Source: Permianibacter sp046297695 (GTDB lineage: Bacteria > Pseudomonadota > Gammaproteobacteria > Enterobacterales > Permianibacteraceae). From it: a DNA stretch of 64,000 bases. The translations under genes and the position numbers were made by a program. The DNA is taken from assembly GCA_046297695.1 (NCBI GenBank), contig JBKBHF010000009.1:1-64000 (forward strand), in the 5' to 3' direction. Below, in pieces: positions 54,516 to 63,377 of this stretch (within the stretch, counting starts at the first letter, position 1; the number at the start of each line of letters is the position of its first letter). Under the pieces are notes generated by a model. The model was not told where the DNA came from and did not search any database. It saw only the letters and a list, made by a program, of their open reading frames with translations.

Positions 54516-54519
54516 GTGC

Positions 54520-55005
54520 TTACTCCTTCTTCAGCACGGCCAGCGAGATGTCGGTGTACTGCGCATCAGCCAGGGTGTACATGATCTTTTTCAACAGGCG
54601 ATACGGGATCGCCTTGTCGCCCATCACCAGCGCCGGGTTTTCGTTGGCTGCACCATCGGCAAACACCCGGTTGTCCCGTTGCAACACCAGTTCGGCACGC
54701 AGTGCCGGCAACAGATCTTCAGTGCTCTGCTCTGCCATCGCTGTTTTCATGACCGGCCGACCCTGCACGATGATGTCGTCGCGGCTGACCATCACTACCA
54801 GGGCTTCTGCCGGCACCTTGTCGGCGAGCGACTCCGGCAAGGTGATTGAATCGTTGCCCGGCAATTGCTGCTCGATATCCTGGTTCACCAACAGGAAGAA
54901 CACCAGGATGGTGAAGATATCCATCATCGACGTCAGGCTGAGCGATGTCGCAGCAAAACGCTTGTGGTGCCGCTGCATGCGCTTGGCCCGGTGCGAAGCT
55001 TTCAT
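54520..55005 (-). CDS. ExbD/TolR-family protein 2
   Basis: A 161-residue ExbD/TolR protein. One helix (about 24-42, S-L-T-S-M-M-D-I-F-T-I-L-V-F-F-L-L-V) carries the proton-accepting Asp (~29). A basic N-terminus (K-R-M-Q-R-H-H-K-R) and periplasmic domain follow. It overlaps the next gene by 4 bp. A pair of different ExbD proteins in one operon is seen in TonB2 and Agl-type systems. Confidence 0.92.
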   Translation of the reverse strand: MKASHRAKRMQRHHKRFAATSLSLTSMMDIFTILVFFLLVNQDIEQQLPGNDSITLPESLADKVPAEALVVMVSRDDIIVQGRPVMKTAMAEQSTEDLLPALRAELVLQRDNRVFADGAANENPALVMGDKAIPYRLLKKIMYTLADAQYTDISLAVLKKE

Positions 55006-55517
55006 GGCGCACCTCCGTTCGCCTCAACGGAGGTCGCGCTGCCCATCGAAATCAATGGAAAGAGCTCGGCCTGCAACCAGTCATTGCCTTGCTTGACCTG
55101 ATACATGCGAACGGCATCCATCGTTTGCACGATGTCGTCGTAGGACGTGTCTTCTTCCGCCAGCAGTGTGGCATCCAGCATGTCCGGAAAACGGGCCTTG
55201 ACCTGCTGCAGGTATTCGTTCAAGCCCTTGTAATCGTGCTTGCCATCAATCTGCGGAAAACTTTTCAGCACGCCACTGTTGCGATCGCCGACCTCCAACC
55301 GATCCGCACGCAGGCTGATCTCCAGCACAAGCGGCGGAACCTGTACATCTGCCGGTGCTTCGCCACCACCCGGTAACGACATGTCGAGTACCGTGATGCG
55401 CGAGAACACCGCCGTCGCCAGCAGGAACGGCACCAACACCACCATCAGGTTCATGAACGACGTCATGTCCAGATCGGAGTTGGCTTTGGTCCTGCGGCGG
55501 ATACGCCGATGGAGCAT
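55002..55517 (-). CDS. ExbD/TolR-family protein 1
   Basis: A 171-residue ExbD/TolR protein. The helix (~17-38) begins L-D-M-T-S-F-M-N-L-M-V-V-L-V-P-F, with the conserved Asp at about 17 and an Asn where many TolR have another Asp side. The periplasmic part is longer than that of the second copy. It starts 12 bp after the ExbB-like gene. Confidence 0.9.
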   Translation of the reverse strand: MLHRRIRRRTKANSDLDMTSFMNLMVVLVPFLLATAVFSRITVLDMSLPGGGEAPADVQVPPLVLEISLRADRLEVGDRNSGVLKSFPQIDGKHDYKGLNEYLQQVKARFPDMLDATLLAEEDTSYDDIVQTMDAVRMYQVKQGNDWLQAELFPLISMGSATSVEANGGAP

Positions 55518-55529
55518 GGCTAGACTCCC

Positions 55530-56204
55530 TCAGGCACGCGGCGCGGCAGCTTGCGCACGCGCGGCCGCCGCTTCCCGATCGGTCTGCGCCTTGCGCACCA
55601 GGTTGGCGAATTTGACCGCGGCCATTTCCAGGCTGTCGACGATCTCCGAGGTTTGCGACTGCAGATAGGTGAACATCATCAACAGCGGGATCGCGGCCAT
55701 CAGACCGAACGCCGTGGTGTTCATCGCCACCGCGATGGACGACGACAGCAGATTGGCCTTTTCCGCCGGGTTGGCGTTGGCAATGGCAGCAAACGCATCG
55801 ATGAGGCCGATAATCGTACCGAGCAGACCCAGCAAGGTGGCCACGTTGGCGAACATCGAAATATAGCCAGTGCGCTTTTCCAGCCGCGGCATGATTTCCA
55901 TCAAGCCTTCTTCCAGCGCCATTTCCAAATCTTCTGCGCGGCGAGCACTGCCGACACGTTGCAGACCATAGGCCACCATGCGGCCCAGCGCGGCGCCAGA
56001 CTGATTGGCAATTTCATGGGCCTTGCGGAAATCACCGGCGTTGAGCGCCGGTTGCAGCGCCAGCCAGACCGACTGGTTACGGGTGCGTTCGCGGAACAGA
56101 TAAATGAAGCGTTCCAGCGCAATCACGATACCAATCGCCATCACAATCGCGATAGGCCACATCCAGAAGCCGCCATCCTGAAAAAACTTGACCAAGACGC
56201 CCAT
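55530..56204 (-). CDS. MotA/TolQ/ExbB-family proton channel protein
   Basis: A 224-residue protein with three membrane helices (about 12-35, 110-140, 150-180). The core has Y-I-S-M-F-A-N-V-A-T-L-L-G-L-L-G-T-I-x-G-L-I and A-M-N-T-T-A-F-G-L-M-A-A-I-P, diagnostic of ExbB/TolQ. With the two ExbD proteins it forms the proton-driven motor. Confidence 0.95.
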   Translation of the reverse strand: MGVLVKFFQDGGFWMWPIAIVMAIGIVIALERFIYLFRERTRNQSVWLALQPALNAGDFRKAHEIANQSGAALGRMVAYGLQRVGSARRAEDLEMALEEGLMEIMPRLEKRTGYISMFANVATLLGLLGTIIGLIDAFAAIANANPAEKANLLSSSIAVAMNTTAFGLMAAIPLLMMFTYLQSQTSEIVDSLEMAAVKFANLVRKAQTDREAAAARAQAAAPRA

Positions 56205-56243
56205 GTTGTTGTCCTCGTAATACGCTGCGTAAATAGGGAATGG

Positions 56244-56660
56244 TTAAGGTTGTGGCTCGGCAGCAGTCGCCGCGCCTTGAAGCTGTTCATGGTGCCGAAC
56301 CGAACGCTCGAACACGACCGGATCAACGGGTGAAAACACTTCGTCCAGCAAGCCGCTGACATAAGGTTCAGCGGGCACGGCATCGAGCGTTTTCCACGGC
56401 ACGATGTAGAGCACCTTTGGTGCTTCCTGGGTACCGGTAACGCTCATGCCGAGCTCGGACTGGCTGCCGGTCACGACCGGTTTGCCCGCCGGCGATTTCG
56501 CTGCCGCTTTACCGGCTTCAGATGCGCCAGTTTCAGCCGGTCGAGTTGCTGGTATTGCGGCATCGGTACGACTCGGCTCCGCGGCCTCGGCAACCGCTGC
56601 CGCACAAACCAGCAAGGCCATCACCAATAGCGACATGAACCCACCGCGCAGATGCATCAT
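56244..56660 (-). CDS. Small exported protein, unknown function
   Basis: A 138-residue protein with a signal peptide (F-M-S-L-L-V-M-A-L-L-V-C-A-A-A-V-A-E-A-A) and an Ala/Pro/Ser-rich chain, then a compact part (V-L-Y-I-V-P-W-K-T-L-D). I do not recognise it. It shares a 4-bp overlap with the TPR lipoprotein gene and sits just before the ExbB gene, so it probably works in the same complex. Confidence 0.65.
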   Translation of the reverse strand: MMHLRGGFMSLLVMALLVCAAAVAEAAEPSRTDAAIPATRPAETGASEAGKAAAKSPAGKPVVTGSQSELGMSVTGTQEAPKVLYIVPWKTLDAVPAEPYVSGLLDEVFSPVDPVVFERSVRHHEQLQGAATAAEPQP

Positions 56661-57316
56661 GGCGTACCCGCCCCTTTATTGCTGCCCGCACGGCGACGCA
56701 GCTCCGTCACCCAGCCTTGCACTTGCTTGTCGTCACCAACGAGCGCGGCATAGCGTTCCATGTGCTGCAAGGCAAGCTGTGGTTCGTTCAGATACAAATC
56801 GGCCAGCACGGCCAGATTACGGTGTGCCGGGGCATAGCCTTCGTCCGCTGCAATCGCCGCCAGATAGCTGGCCTTGGCATCGGCCATTTTGCCCTGCTCG
56901 CGCAACACCACGCCTTTCAGCGTCAACGCTCTCGCGTCGTTCGGTCGGTATTGCAGGCTTTGTTCAATCAACGCCAACGCCGCCGGCAAATCTTTTTGCT
57001 CGCGCTTGATCAACGCGGCATTGAGCCAGGCCGAAACATGACCGGGCATGGCCTGCTGGACTGCCGCGTAGTGCGCCAGGGCCTGTTCCTTCTTGCCGGC
57101 CAACATCAGTTCGGCAGCCTGGTCCATCCGTTGCTGCAACGCAGCGGGCAAGGCCGGCAGGACTGCGGCAGGAGCGGCCGCTGCTGATGTTGACGTTGAT
57201 GCCGGTGCCGTCGTCACTGCCGCCGGCTCCGGCGCCGGTTCGCTGACCGTCGGCGGTGTGTTGGCGCAAGCCGCGAGCAACAGCACCAACAGCAGTTCAG
57301 AACTGCGCTTCAACAT
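56657..57316 (-). CDS. TPR lipoprotein
   Basis: A 219-residue lipoprotein (M-L-K-R-S-S-E-L-L-L-V-L-L-L-A-A-C, lipobox L-A-A-C). After a Pro/Ala/Thr-rich linker it has three to four TPRs (about 75-190). TPR lipoproteins of this size, such as GltE or PilF types, occur in envelope machines. It overlaps the preceding gene by 20 bp. Confidence 0.85.
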   Translation of the reverse strand: MLKRSSELLLVLLLAACANTPPTVSEPAPEPAAVTTAPASTSTSAAAAPAAVLPALPAALQQRMDQAAELMLAGKKEQALAHYAAVQQAMPGHVSAWLNAALIKREQKDLPAALALIEQSLQYRPNDARALTLKGVVLREQGKMADAKASYLAAIAADEGYAPAHRNLAVLADLYLNEPQLALQHMERYAALVGDDKQVQGWVTELRRRAGSNKGAGTP

Positions 57317-60185
57317 ATTCCGATTTCCCGTAACGCGCCGGTTGCAGTTGCCGCAATGCGGTCAGGCTGCGCTCCGTCCAGCTGTTATAGACACCCTCTT
57401 TGACGTAGCCAAGGTTGGCGGTGAAAAACTCGATGGCAGTGTCTTCGAACGGCAGCGCCTGCTCTTCGAGCAAGACGTTGTACTCATCGAGCGCATCGGC
57501 GTCGAGCCCTTTTGGCCGCTCCGACTCCATCAGTGCACGCGCCAACAAGCGATACAGCTCGCCGATACGATAGGTCGCGGCAGTCGTGTATTCCGCGACC
57601 GCATAAGCATTGACTTTCTCATAGGCTTTGAGCGCGGTTTGCAACGCTTGTCGTTTGGCCGCCAGCGTCTTTTTCAGTGGCAGCTTCAAGCCCAGTTTTT
57701 CGTACTCGGCAAAGCTCGGCTCGGCGAGCGCAAAAGCAGCCTCCGCCACCAGGGCGAGCTGACGCGGCGTTTTCTCGCTGCGATCGGCATCGTGCGCGCT
57801 GACGAGCTCACGCCGCAAGCGATCGCGCTCAGCGGCTTTGCCTTCCCGGTCGAAATAGCTGATGAGCCGCGCCCGCGCTTCTTGCGCTTCGGCAAACGGC
57901 TGCGGGAAACGCTTCAGGTAATCCTGCCAGATGGCGATGGCCGCCGCTTCGTTACCGGCTTTCTGCTGAAATTCGGCGGCCCGCAACAACGCGGCCCGGG
58001 CAAACTCCGGATCGTTGCTGCTCTTGCTCAGCGCGACATACTCTGCTGCCGCTGCCGGCCAGTTCTGCGCCTGTTCGTGGGCGTAGGCCAGCTTTTCGGC
58101 AACACCGGCCGCAAGCGGATGCTTGCTGAACTGCTGACGGAACTGTTCCAGCACGCTCACCGCGCGGCCCCAGTCGGCCAGTTCCAGCAATAACGCCGCC
58201 GCATCATATTCGGCATTGGCGCGAACCGGCGACTGCGGCTCGATCTGCCCCAGGCGCAGGAAATGTTCGATCGCCTGTCGCTTGTCATTGGCGGCGAGTG
58301 CCGGATCGGCCTGCGTGGCGGCGGCCTTCATCGCCGCTTCGCCCTGCTTGTAAATGGCTTGACTGCGCCGCTCGCGGAACTGGGCAATGGTCTTGGCATC
58401 GAAACCCGGCATCCGCAATGCATCGGTGTAGCCCTGCTCTGCCGCGACATAACGGCCCAAATCAAATTCACCGTTGGCGATCACGGTGCGCGCCTCACGT
58501 TGCTGCGCCGGGGTCGATTGATCGAGCACCAGCATTTGCCGGGCACTGGTGACGGCGCCGGCCAGATCATTGCTGGCCAACTGCCAGCTGATCACTTGCG
58601 ACAACACGGTTGGTGCCTTGCTGTTGTCCGCAAATGCCGTCGCATAGCGCAGACCAGAGCGAACGCCTTCTTTTTGCCAGCGGCTCATCGCTTCCGCATC
58701 GGGCTGCTGGCCCTTGATCGCCTTGCCGGCATAATCCAGACCACTCGCCTGTCGCAGCAGCAATGAATAACTGGCAAGCGCTGCGTATCCAGCCGGCTCG
58801 CTCTTGCCATGCGCCGGATAGTCATAGGCCACTTTTTCGAATTCGATCGCGGCTTCCGCCGGCGCCTTGGCGTCAAACAAGGCTTCGGCCAGCAGGAAAT
58901 GCAGGGCCGGCGCTTCCGGCTCGGTCGGGAAGGTGTCGAGATACTCGCGATACCAATTGGCACTGGTGCGAAAATCTGCCGGCAATTTGCTCTTCTGTGC
59001 CACCGCGTGATAGTGGGTGGCGACGTCACGAATATGGCCTTTTAACTGCGGCAGCAAGGCATCGCGCGCCGGACCGCGGGCACGCGCCCAGAATTCGCTG
59101 CGCCGGCCATAGCGTGACGCGAACTCCTCTTTCGCCGGCAAAACCAGCGTCGGGAAATTGCCGCGTTGGTAAGTTTCAATGATCGCGGAGGAAAATGCCG
59201 GCGCTTCGTCGTGCAGCGGCCGTTCGCTGACGAACATGCGGTAGGTGTCGGCCGCGTCTTTGAACCGTTCCTGCGACAGATAAAGATCGGCCAAGGCCCG
59301 ATAAACATCCGGCTCGTAGGTTTTTTCGCCGGCTTTGCCGAACCACTCGCGCACACTGGCCGGGCCATCCTGATTGGCAAACGACAGCGCCGTCACCCGC
59401 AAGGTATCACTGCGCAGCTCGCGCAGCTGGGCGTCACCCTCGTTGGCGCGGCGCAGCCGCTCGAGCAGCGGGATGAAATCGTCCAGCGCCAGATCGAAAT
59501 TATTGCGCTTGTAACGGGTCCAGCCGCGCTTGTACTGGGCCTGATCAAAATAGGTGGTATTGCCAGCATCGAGCACGGCGCCATAGGCGGCCTCCGCCTC
59601 TGCCCACTGGCGCGCAACAAAAGCCGCTTCACCGCGCCGGAACTGCGCCTCGGCCGACTGCGGGTCCTGCGGAAACTCCGTTGCCAACATGGCCAATGCT
59701 TCCAGCGAGGCATCGCGCTCCGCTTGCAGATCATGGGCCTTGGCGAGCTGGTAATAGACGCCGGCGCGGTCACCGTAATCCGGAAATTCACGCAACAGCT
59801 GGCGGTACAACACGATGGCTTTGTCGAAGCTCGCATCGCGCTCGCCAGCGCTGAGCTGACTGATGTCGCCATCGGCTTCTGCCAACGCCTTTGCTTCTGC
59901 CTGACGCAGTGTCAGATCGGCCAGGCGGCGCAGCGCTTCGGCCTTGACCTTGCCTTGCGCCTGCTGCTCGAGCAAACGCTGATAACTGGCCTTGGCTTCA
60001 TCAGACGACACTTTCGGCAACGGCGCCGCTGGCGGCAGACGCTTGACCGTCGACAATGACGCCAGGGTCGGCTCCTGCGGGCCTTCGTCTTCTTCCGGCA
60101 GGCTGGCACAGCCAGTCAGAACCAGCGCCCACAACAGCACCGATGCCCGCAACGGGCGTCTGGGAATGGCAGGCCACGTGGTCAC
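57297..60185 (-). CDS. Large TPR lipoprotein
   Basis: A 962-residue protein with lipoprotein signal (R-R-P-L-R-A-S-V-L-L-W-A-L-V-L-T-G-C, lipobox L-T-G-C) and TPR-like helical repeats along the whole body (many A-E-x-x-Y and Y-P motifs). The start is GTG at 60185 overlapping the upstream TGA (GTGA), which gives the signal a normal length; a longer frame to 60278 has no ribosome-binding site. Large TPR proteins like this occur beside Agl/Glt-type gliding or TonB-type motors. Its partner is unknown. Confidence 0.85.
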   Translation of the reverse strand: MTTWPAIPRRPLRASVLLWALVLTGCASLPEEDEGPQEPTLASLSTVKRLPPAAPLPKVSSDEAKASYQRLLEQQAQGKVKAEALRRLADLTLRQAEAKALAEADGDISQLSAGERDASFDKAIVLYRQLLREFPDYGDRAGVYYQLAKAHDLQAERDASLEALAMLATEFPQDPQSAEAQFRRGEAAFVARQWAEAEAAYGAVLDAGNTTYFDQAQYKRGWTRYKRNNFDLALDDFIPLLERLRRANEGDAQLRELRSDTLRVTALSFANQDGPASVREWFGKAGEKTYEPDVYRALADLYLSQERFKDAADTYRMFVSERPLHDEAPAFSSAIIETYQRGNFPTLVLPAKEEFASRYGRRSEFWARARGPARDALLPQLKGHIRDVATHYHAVAQKSKLPADFRTSANWYREYLDTFPTEPEAPALHFLLAEALFDAKAPAEAAIEFEKVAYDYPAHGKSEPAGYAALASYSLLLRQASGLDYAGKAIKGQQPDAEAMSRWQKEGVRSGLRYATAFADNSKAPTVLSQVISWQLASNDLAGAVTSARQMLVLDQSTPAQQREARTVIANGEFDLGRYVAAEQGYTDALRMPGFDAKTIAQFRERRSQAIYKQGEAAMKAAATQADPALAANDKRQAIEHFLRLGQIEPQSPVRANAEYDAAALLLELADWGRAVSVLEQFRQQFSKHPLAAGVAEKLAYAHEQAQNWPAAAAEYVALSKSSNDPEFARAALLRAAEFQQKAGNEAAAIAIWQDYLKRFPQPFAEAQEARARLISYFDREGKAAERDRLRRELVSAHDADRSEKTPRQLALVAEAAFALAEPSFAEYEKLGLKLPLKKTLAAKRQALQTALKAYEKVNAYAVAEYTTAATYRIGELYRLLARALMESERPKGLDADALDEYNVLLEEQALPFEDTAIEFFTANLGYVKEGVYNSWTERSLTALRQLQPARYGKSEYVEAQF

Positions 60186-62059
60186 GATGCGCCCCCGGGT
60201 GACAGACTGGCTTTGTCTTGCAGACGCGCCAACGCCAACTGGGCTTGCAGCCGGTATTCGGCGAGTTGCTGGCGCCAACGTTTGAGCTCACTTTCGGCCT
60301 GACGCTGCAGGCGCAGCGCTTCATTTTGCATCAGCGTTTCCGCCCGTTTGAGCAGGCCATCGGCGCCGCCTTGTTGCCGGGCAATGCGCTCACCAAACGT
60401 GGCAAAACGATTGGCCGCGACATCGCGGGCAGCCAACAACCGCGCCCGCCCCTGCGTCAATTCGGCGACCGCGTGCTCGGCCTCGCGCAGCGCACGCCGC
60501 TGTTGCCACTGCCGCGGCGCGCTGTCGTGAATGATGTCGAAGAGCTGGACCCCGGCGACGAGCCGCACCCGTTCCTGCTCTTTGAGCATGGGTCCCCGCT
60601 TGGCCTGCAACCGCGCCAAGCTCGCTTCGACGCGCTGCAAACGCTGCAGCCGGGCGCGTTCTTTTTCGGTCGCCAACAACGACCAGTTCGCCAGTTGCTG
60701 GGCGTTTTCCACGGCACTGCGCAGCGACGCCAGCCGGCCTTCGTAAACGCTCATGTCCAGCTGGGTGAGCATCTGCTCGACGTTGGGCGCCCGCTCGCTG
60801 TAGCGCTGCTGATGGTTGCGCAGCATTTCATCGTAAATGGGCAATGCCCGCTGCCAGTTCGCCAGCACCTCGCGCAGGCGCAGCAGATCGCGATAACGGC
60901 GCAAACTTTCACTGAAATCGTGACTGCTCAGCAACCGGCCCAGATACAGCGCTTCGCCGCGACCCTGACTTTGCAATTGGCTCAAGGCGGCATCGGCACT
61001 GAGCGCCGGCAACAGACTGGCAAGCTCGCCGTTGCCGATCGCGAGCAAGGCCGCGTCGACCTTGCCGAGCTCCGCTTCATAGGCTTGCAGCGCCGATTGA
61101 TAGCCAGCAAGCGCATCCGGCAAGGCATTCAAACTTTGGTAGGCAAACGGCACCGCGAGACGCGCTTCCTGCACCGGCAAATCGGCCGGTTGCCGCGACA
61201 CGAGCTCTAGCCAAGGCGTCAGCGCCTGCGCGTACAAACCATTTTGGGCATAGGCCCAACCGAGCCCAAGCAAAGCGGAATTGGCATATGGCCCGGCCAA
61301 ACGGACCCGCAGCAACTGCTCGCGCGCGGCTGCGGCGTTCTGCTGCCGTAGCTGATCGTAACCCAGAGCAAGATAAGTGCGATCGCGCAGGCTGCGGGCG
61401 ATCGGATCACGCGCGGGTTTTGCCAGCAGGGTCGCGAAACTTTGCTGCGCCAGCTCGTGCTGCTTTTGTTGCAGCTGGGCGACACCGAGATTGAACAGCG
61501 CATAGCGGGCGCCGTCGCCATCGCTGCCGACGGTTGCAAGCGCTGCGGCAGCACCGACGCCATCTCCGCGCGCCAGCAGAATATTGGCGCGCATCAGCGC
61601 GACTTCATCGCGCAGAGCACCGTCGGCAAGCGGCGGCAGGGCATCGAGCCGGCGCAGGCTGCCGTCGAGATCATTGGCGCGATAGCGCACTTTGGCCAGG
61701 TTGACCAGAACCTGTTCGCGCACGGCCGCGGGCAACACATCCTTGAGCGCGCCGGTCAGCACCTGCTCAGATTCGTTGAGCATGCCGTACTGCAATTGCA
61801 GGCTGCCGAGCAGCGCCTTGCCAGCCTGCTCATGTTCGCCGAGCTGCTGACGGCTTTCCGCCACCATCAGGGCAGTCAGCGCGGCAAATTGATCGCGGCG
61901 GTAGTGTTCAAAGAGCGCGTTGCCGAACGGCAACGCACGCACGGTCATCGGTGCCCGCCAATCGAAAGCCGGCGCCGGCGTGGCCGCCTCCTCGGCGGCC
62001 AACGGCAAACTGGCGATCAGCGCGCCGACCAGCCAGCCGCGCGGAAACAGGGCGCGCAT
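60182..62059 (-). CDS. Periplasmic TPR protein
   Basis: A 625-residue exported protein: signal peptide (R-A-L-F-P-R-G-W-L-V-G-A-L-I-A-S-L-P-L-A-A), TPR-like repeats through the first ~350 residues, then a coiled-coil helical part (about 410-620) rich in Q, R, L and A. The ATG at 62059 overlaps the upstream stop (TAATG), so it is translationally coupled; an ATG at 62065 is an alternative. It probably scaffolds the complex. Confidence 0.8.
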   Translation of the reverse strand: MRALFPRGWLVGALIASLPLAAEEAATPAPAFDWRAPMTVRALPFGNALFEHYRRDQFAALTALMVAESRQQLGEHEQAGKALLGSLQLQYGMLNESEQVLTGALKDVLPAAVREQVLVNLAKVRYRANDLDGSLRRLDALPPLADGALRDEVALMRANILLARGDGVGAAAALATVGSDGDGARYALFNLGVAQLQQKQHELAQQSFATLLAKPARDPIARSLRDRTYLALGYDQLRQQNAAAAREQLLRVRLAGPYANSALLGLGWAYAQNGLYAQALTPWLELVSRQPADLPVQEARLAVPFAYQSLNALPDALAGYQSALQAYEAELGKVDAALLAIGNGELASLLPALSADAALSQLQSQGRGEALYLGRLLSSHDFSESLRRYRDLLRLREVLANWQRALPIYDEMLRNHQQRYSERAPNVEQMLTQLDMSVYEGRLASLRSAVENAQQLANWSLLATEKERARLQRLQRVEASLARLQAKRGPMLKEQERVRLVAGVQLFDIIHDSAPRQWQQRRALREAEHAVAELTQGRARLLAARDVAANRFATFGERIARQQGGADGLLKRAETLMQNEALRLQRQAESELKRWRQQLAEYRLQAQLALARLQDKASLSPGGAS

Positions 62060-62604
62060 TACCATTCGCGAACAGTGAAGTTGGCTTGCTGTTTGGCCGC
62101 ATCATCGCTGATGCGCAGTTCGACGAACTTGGCCCCGGTTTCCTTGACGAAGCGCAGTGACGTGGCGCGGGTGAACTCACGCTGTTCCGGGCCGTAGCCG
62201 GTAAACACCGCAACCAGTTCGTGCTCGCCGGCGGTCAGGTTGCCGACGTACAGGCGATGGACACCGCCGCGACGTAGCGCGTCCAGATCACGCTCGGTAT
62301 AGAGGTAATGGCTGAGCTCATCACCGTCGATGCTGAGCTTGACCGCATCCGGGCGGAAAAACTGGCCGACGTCGAGCGAGACAAATACGGCAACCTGGGT
62401 CGAGGCAGGGAATAGCAGGTCTTCTTCAAGGATGAACAGATCACGATTGAGCTGCAGCACTTCTTTTTTCAGCGCTTCCAGCTCATCCGTCGCGGCGGCA
62501 CTGTCCTGGGCCGAGACCGGCACCATCAGTCCGAACAACACCATAACGGCCAAAACCACGCCGGCCACACGGGTGCCGGTCAACCGCAAACCACTTTCGA
62601 ACAC
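62059..62604 (-). CDS. Conserved exported protein of unknown function, first gene of the operon
   Basis: A 181-residue protein with an N-terminal signal (G-V-V-L-A-V-M-V-L-F-G-L-M-V-P-V-S-A), a short coiled coil (~30-50), and a beta-rich domain (Q-V-A-V-F-V-S-L-D-V-G, V-K-L-S-I-D-G, L-Y-V-G-N-L-T-A-G-E-H-E-L) of the carbohydrate-binding or PEGA kind. The start is GTG at 62604 with AGGAGAG 7 bp upstream; the ATG further up lacks one. It leads the ten-gene operon. Confidence 0.7.
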   Translation of the reverse strand: MFESGLRLTGTRVAGVVLAVMVLFGLMVPVSAQDSAAATDELEALKKEVLQLNRDLFILEEDLLFPASTQVAVFVSLDVGQFFRPDAVKLSIDGDELSHYLYTERDLDALRRGGVHRLYVGNLTAGEHELVAVFTGYGPEQREFTRATSLRFVKETGAKFVELRISDDAAKQQANFTVREW

Positions 62605-62744
62605 GCCTTCTCTCCTTGGCCCTTGCGTCAACTGTGACGCAGGCACCGTGCAGTATGCGGATTATGTCCGCTTGTGGACACGGCTGGCTGGACGTGGCGC
62701 ACAAATTTCTGGGCGAGCGTCACAAACCGACGACAGGGTATCCA

Positions 62745-63206
62745 TCAGAACGTTGGATCAATTTTGCGCAACGCCAGCTGCAAGCTCGCTTCGGTTTGCG
62801 GCCCCAGCAGCGGACCGTGCACCTGACCGTCCGGATCGATCAGCCAGGTAGCCGGCAAGCCGGTCGGCCGACTGAACGGTAACTGTGGCGCCGGCTCGCT
62901 GGCAATGACCGGAATCGGCACCTGCAAACGTTCGACCTGCGCTTTCAACTCGGCCAGCACCGGGGCATCAAAATTGACCCCCAAAACTGTCACTTCATCT
63001 GCATGTTCTGCAGCGAAGCGCGCCAGCTCCGGCAGCTCGCGCCGGCACGGCTCGCACCACTCGGCCCAGTAATTCACCACCAGCCAGCGCCCGCGAAAAT
63101 CCGCCAGCCGATGCTCGCTGCCATCCAACAGGCGGAAATCGGGTTCGCCGGGACAGCCGAGCAGACCGATCGCAATGGTGCAGACCAACGCTAAGCGTTT
63201 GAACAT
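62745..63206 (-). CDS. TlpA/ResA-like thioredoxin lipoprotein
   Basis: A 153-residue thioredoxin-fold protein: lipoprotein-like signal (M-F-K-R-L-A-L-V-C-T-I-A-I-G-L-L-G-C), W-A-E-W-C-E-P-C-R redox motif (Cys ~51 and ~54), and the cis-Pro in G-L-P-A-T-W-L-I-D. TlpA-like proteins act in periplasmic thiol reduction, often in cytochrome c maturation. It lies 140 bp upstream of the TPR operon on the same strand. Confidence 0.92.
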   Translation of the reverse strand: MFKRLALVCTIAIGLLGCPGEPDFRLLDGSEHRLADFRGRWLVVNYWAEWCEPCRRELPELARFAAEHADEVTVLGVNFDAPVLAELKAQVERLQVPIPVIASEPAPQLPFSRPTGLPATWLIDPDGQVHGPLLGPQTEASLQLALRKIDPTF

Positions 63207-63377
63207 ACTAAACTTGTCAACCTAATGATGGCAGTTCGGCACATTGTAAATCGCTTGGTCAGTCCGTAAAGTAGCGCAGCCGGTCAATGCCTGCTGGCAC
63301 TTTCCCGAATCGCCGCCTGCAACCGCCACCCCGGCCCGCCCGTCACGGATGACGTCAACGGAGTGAATTGATTACCG

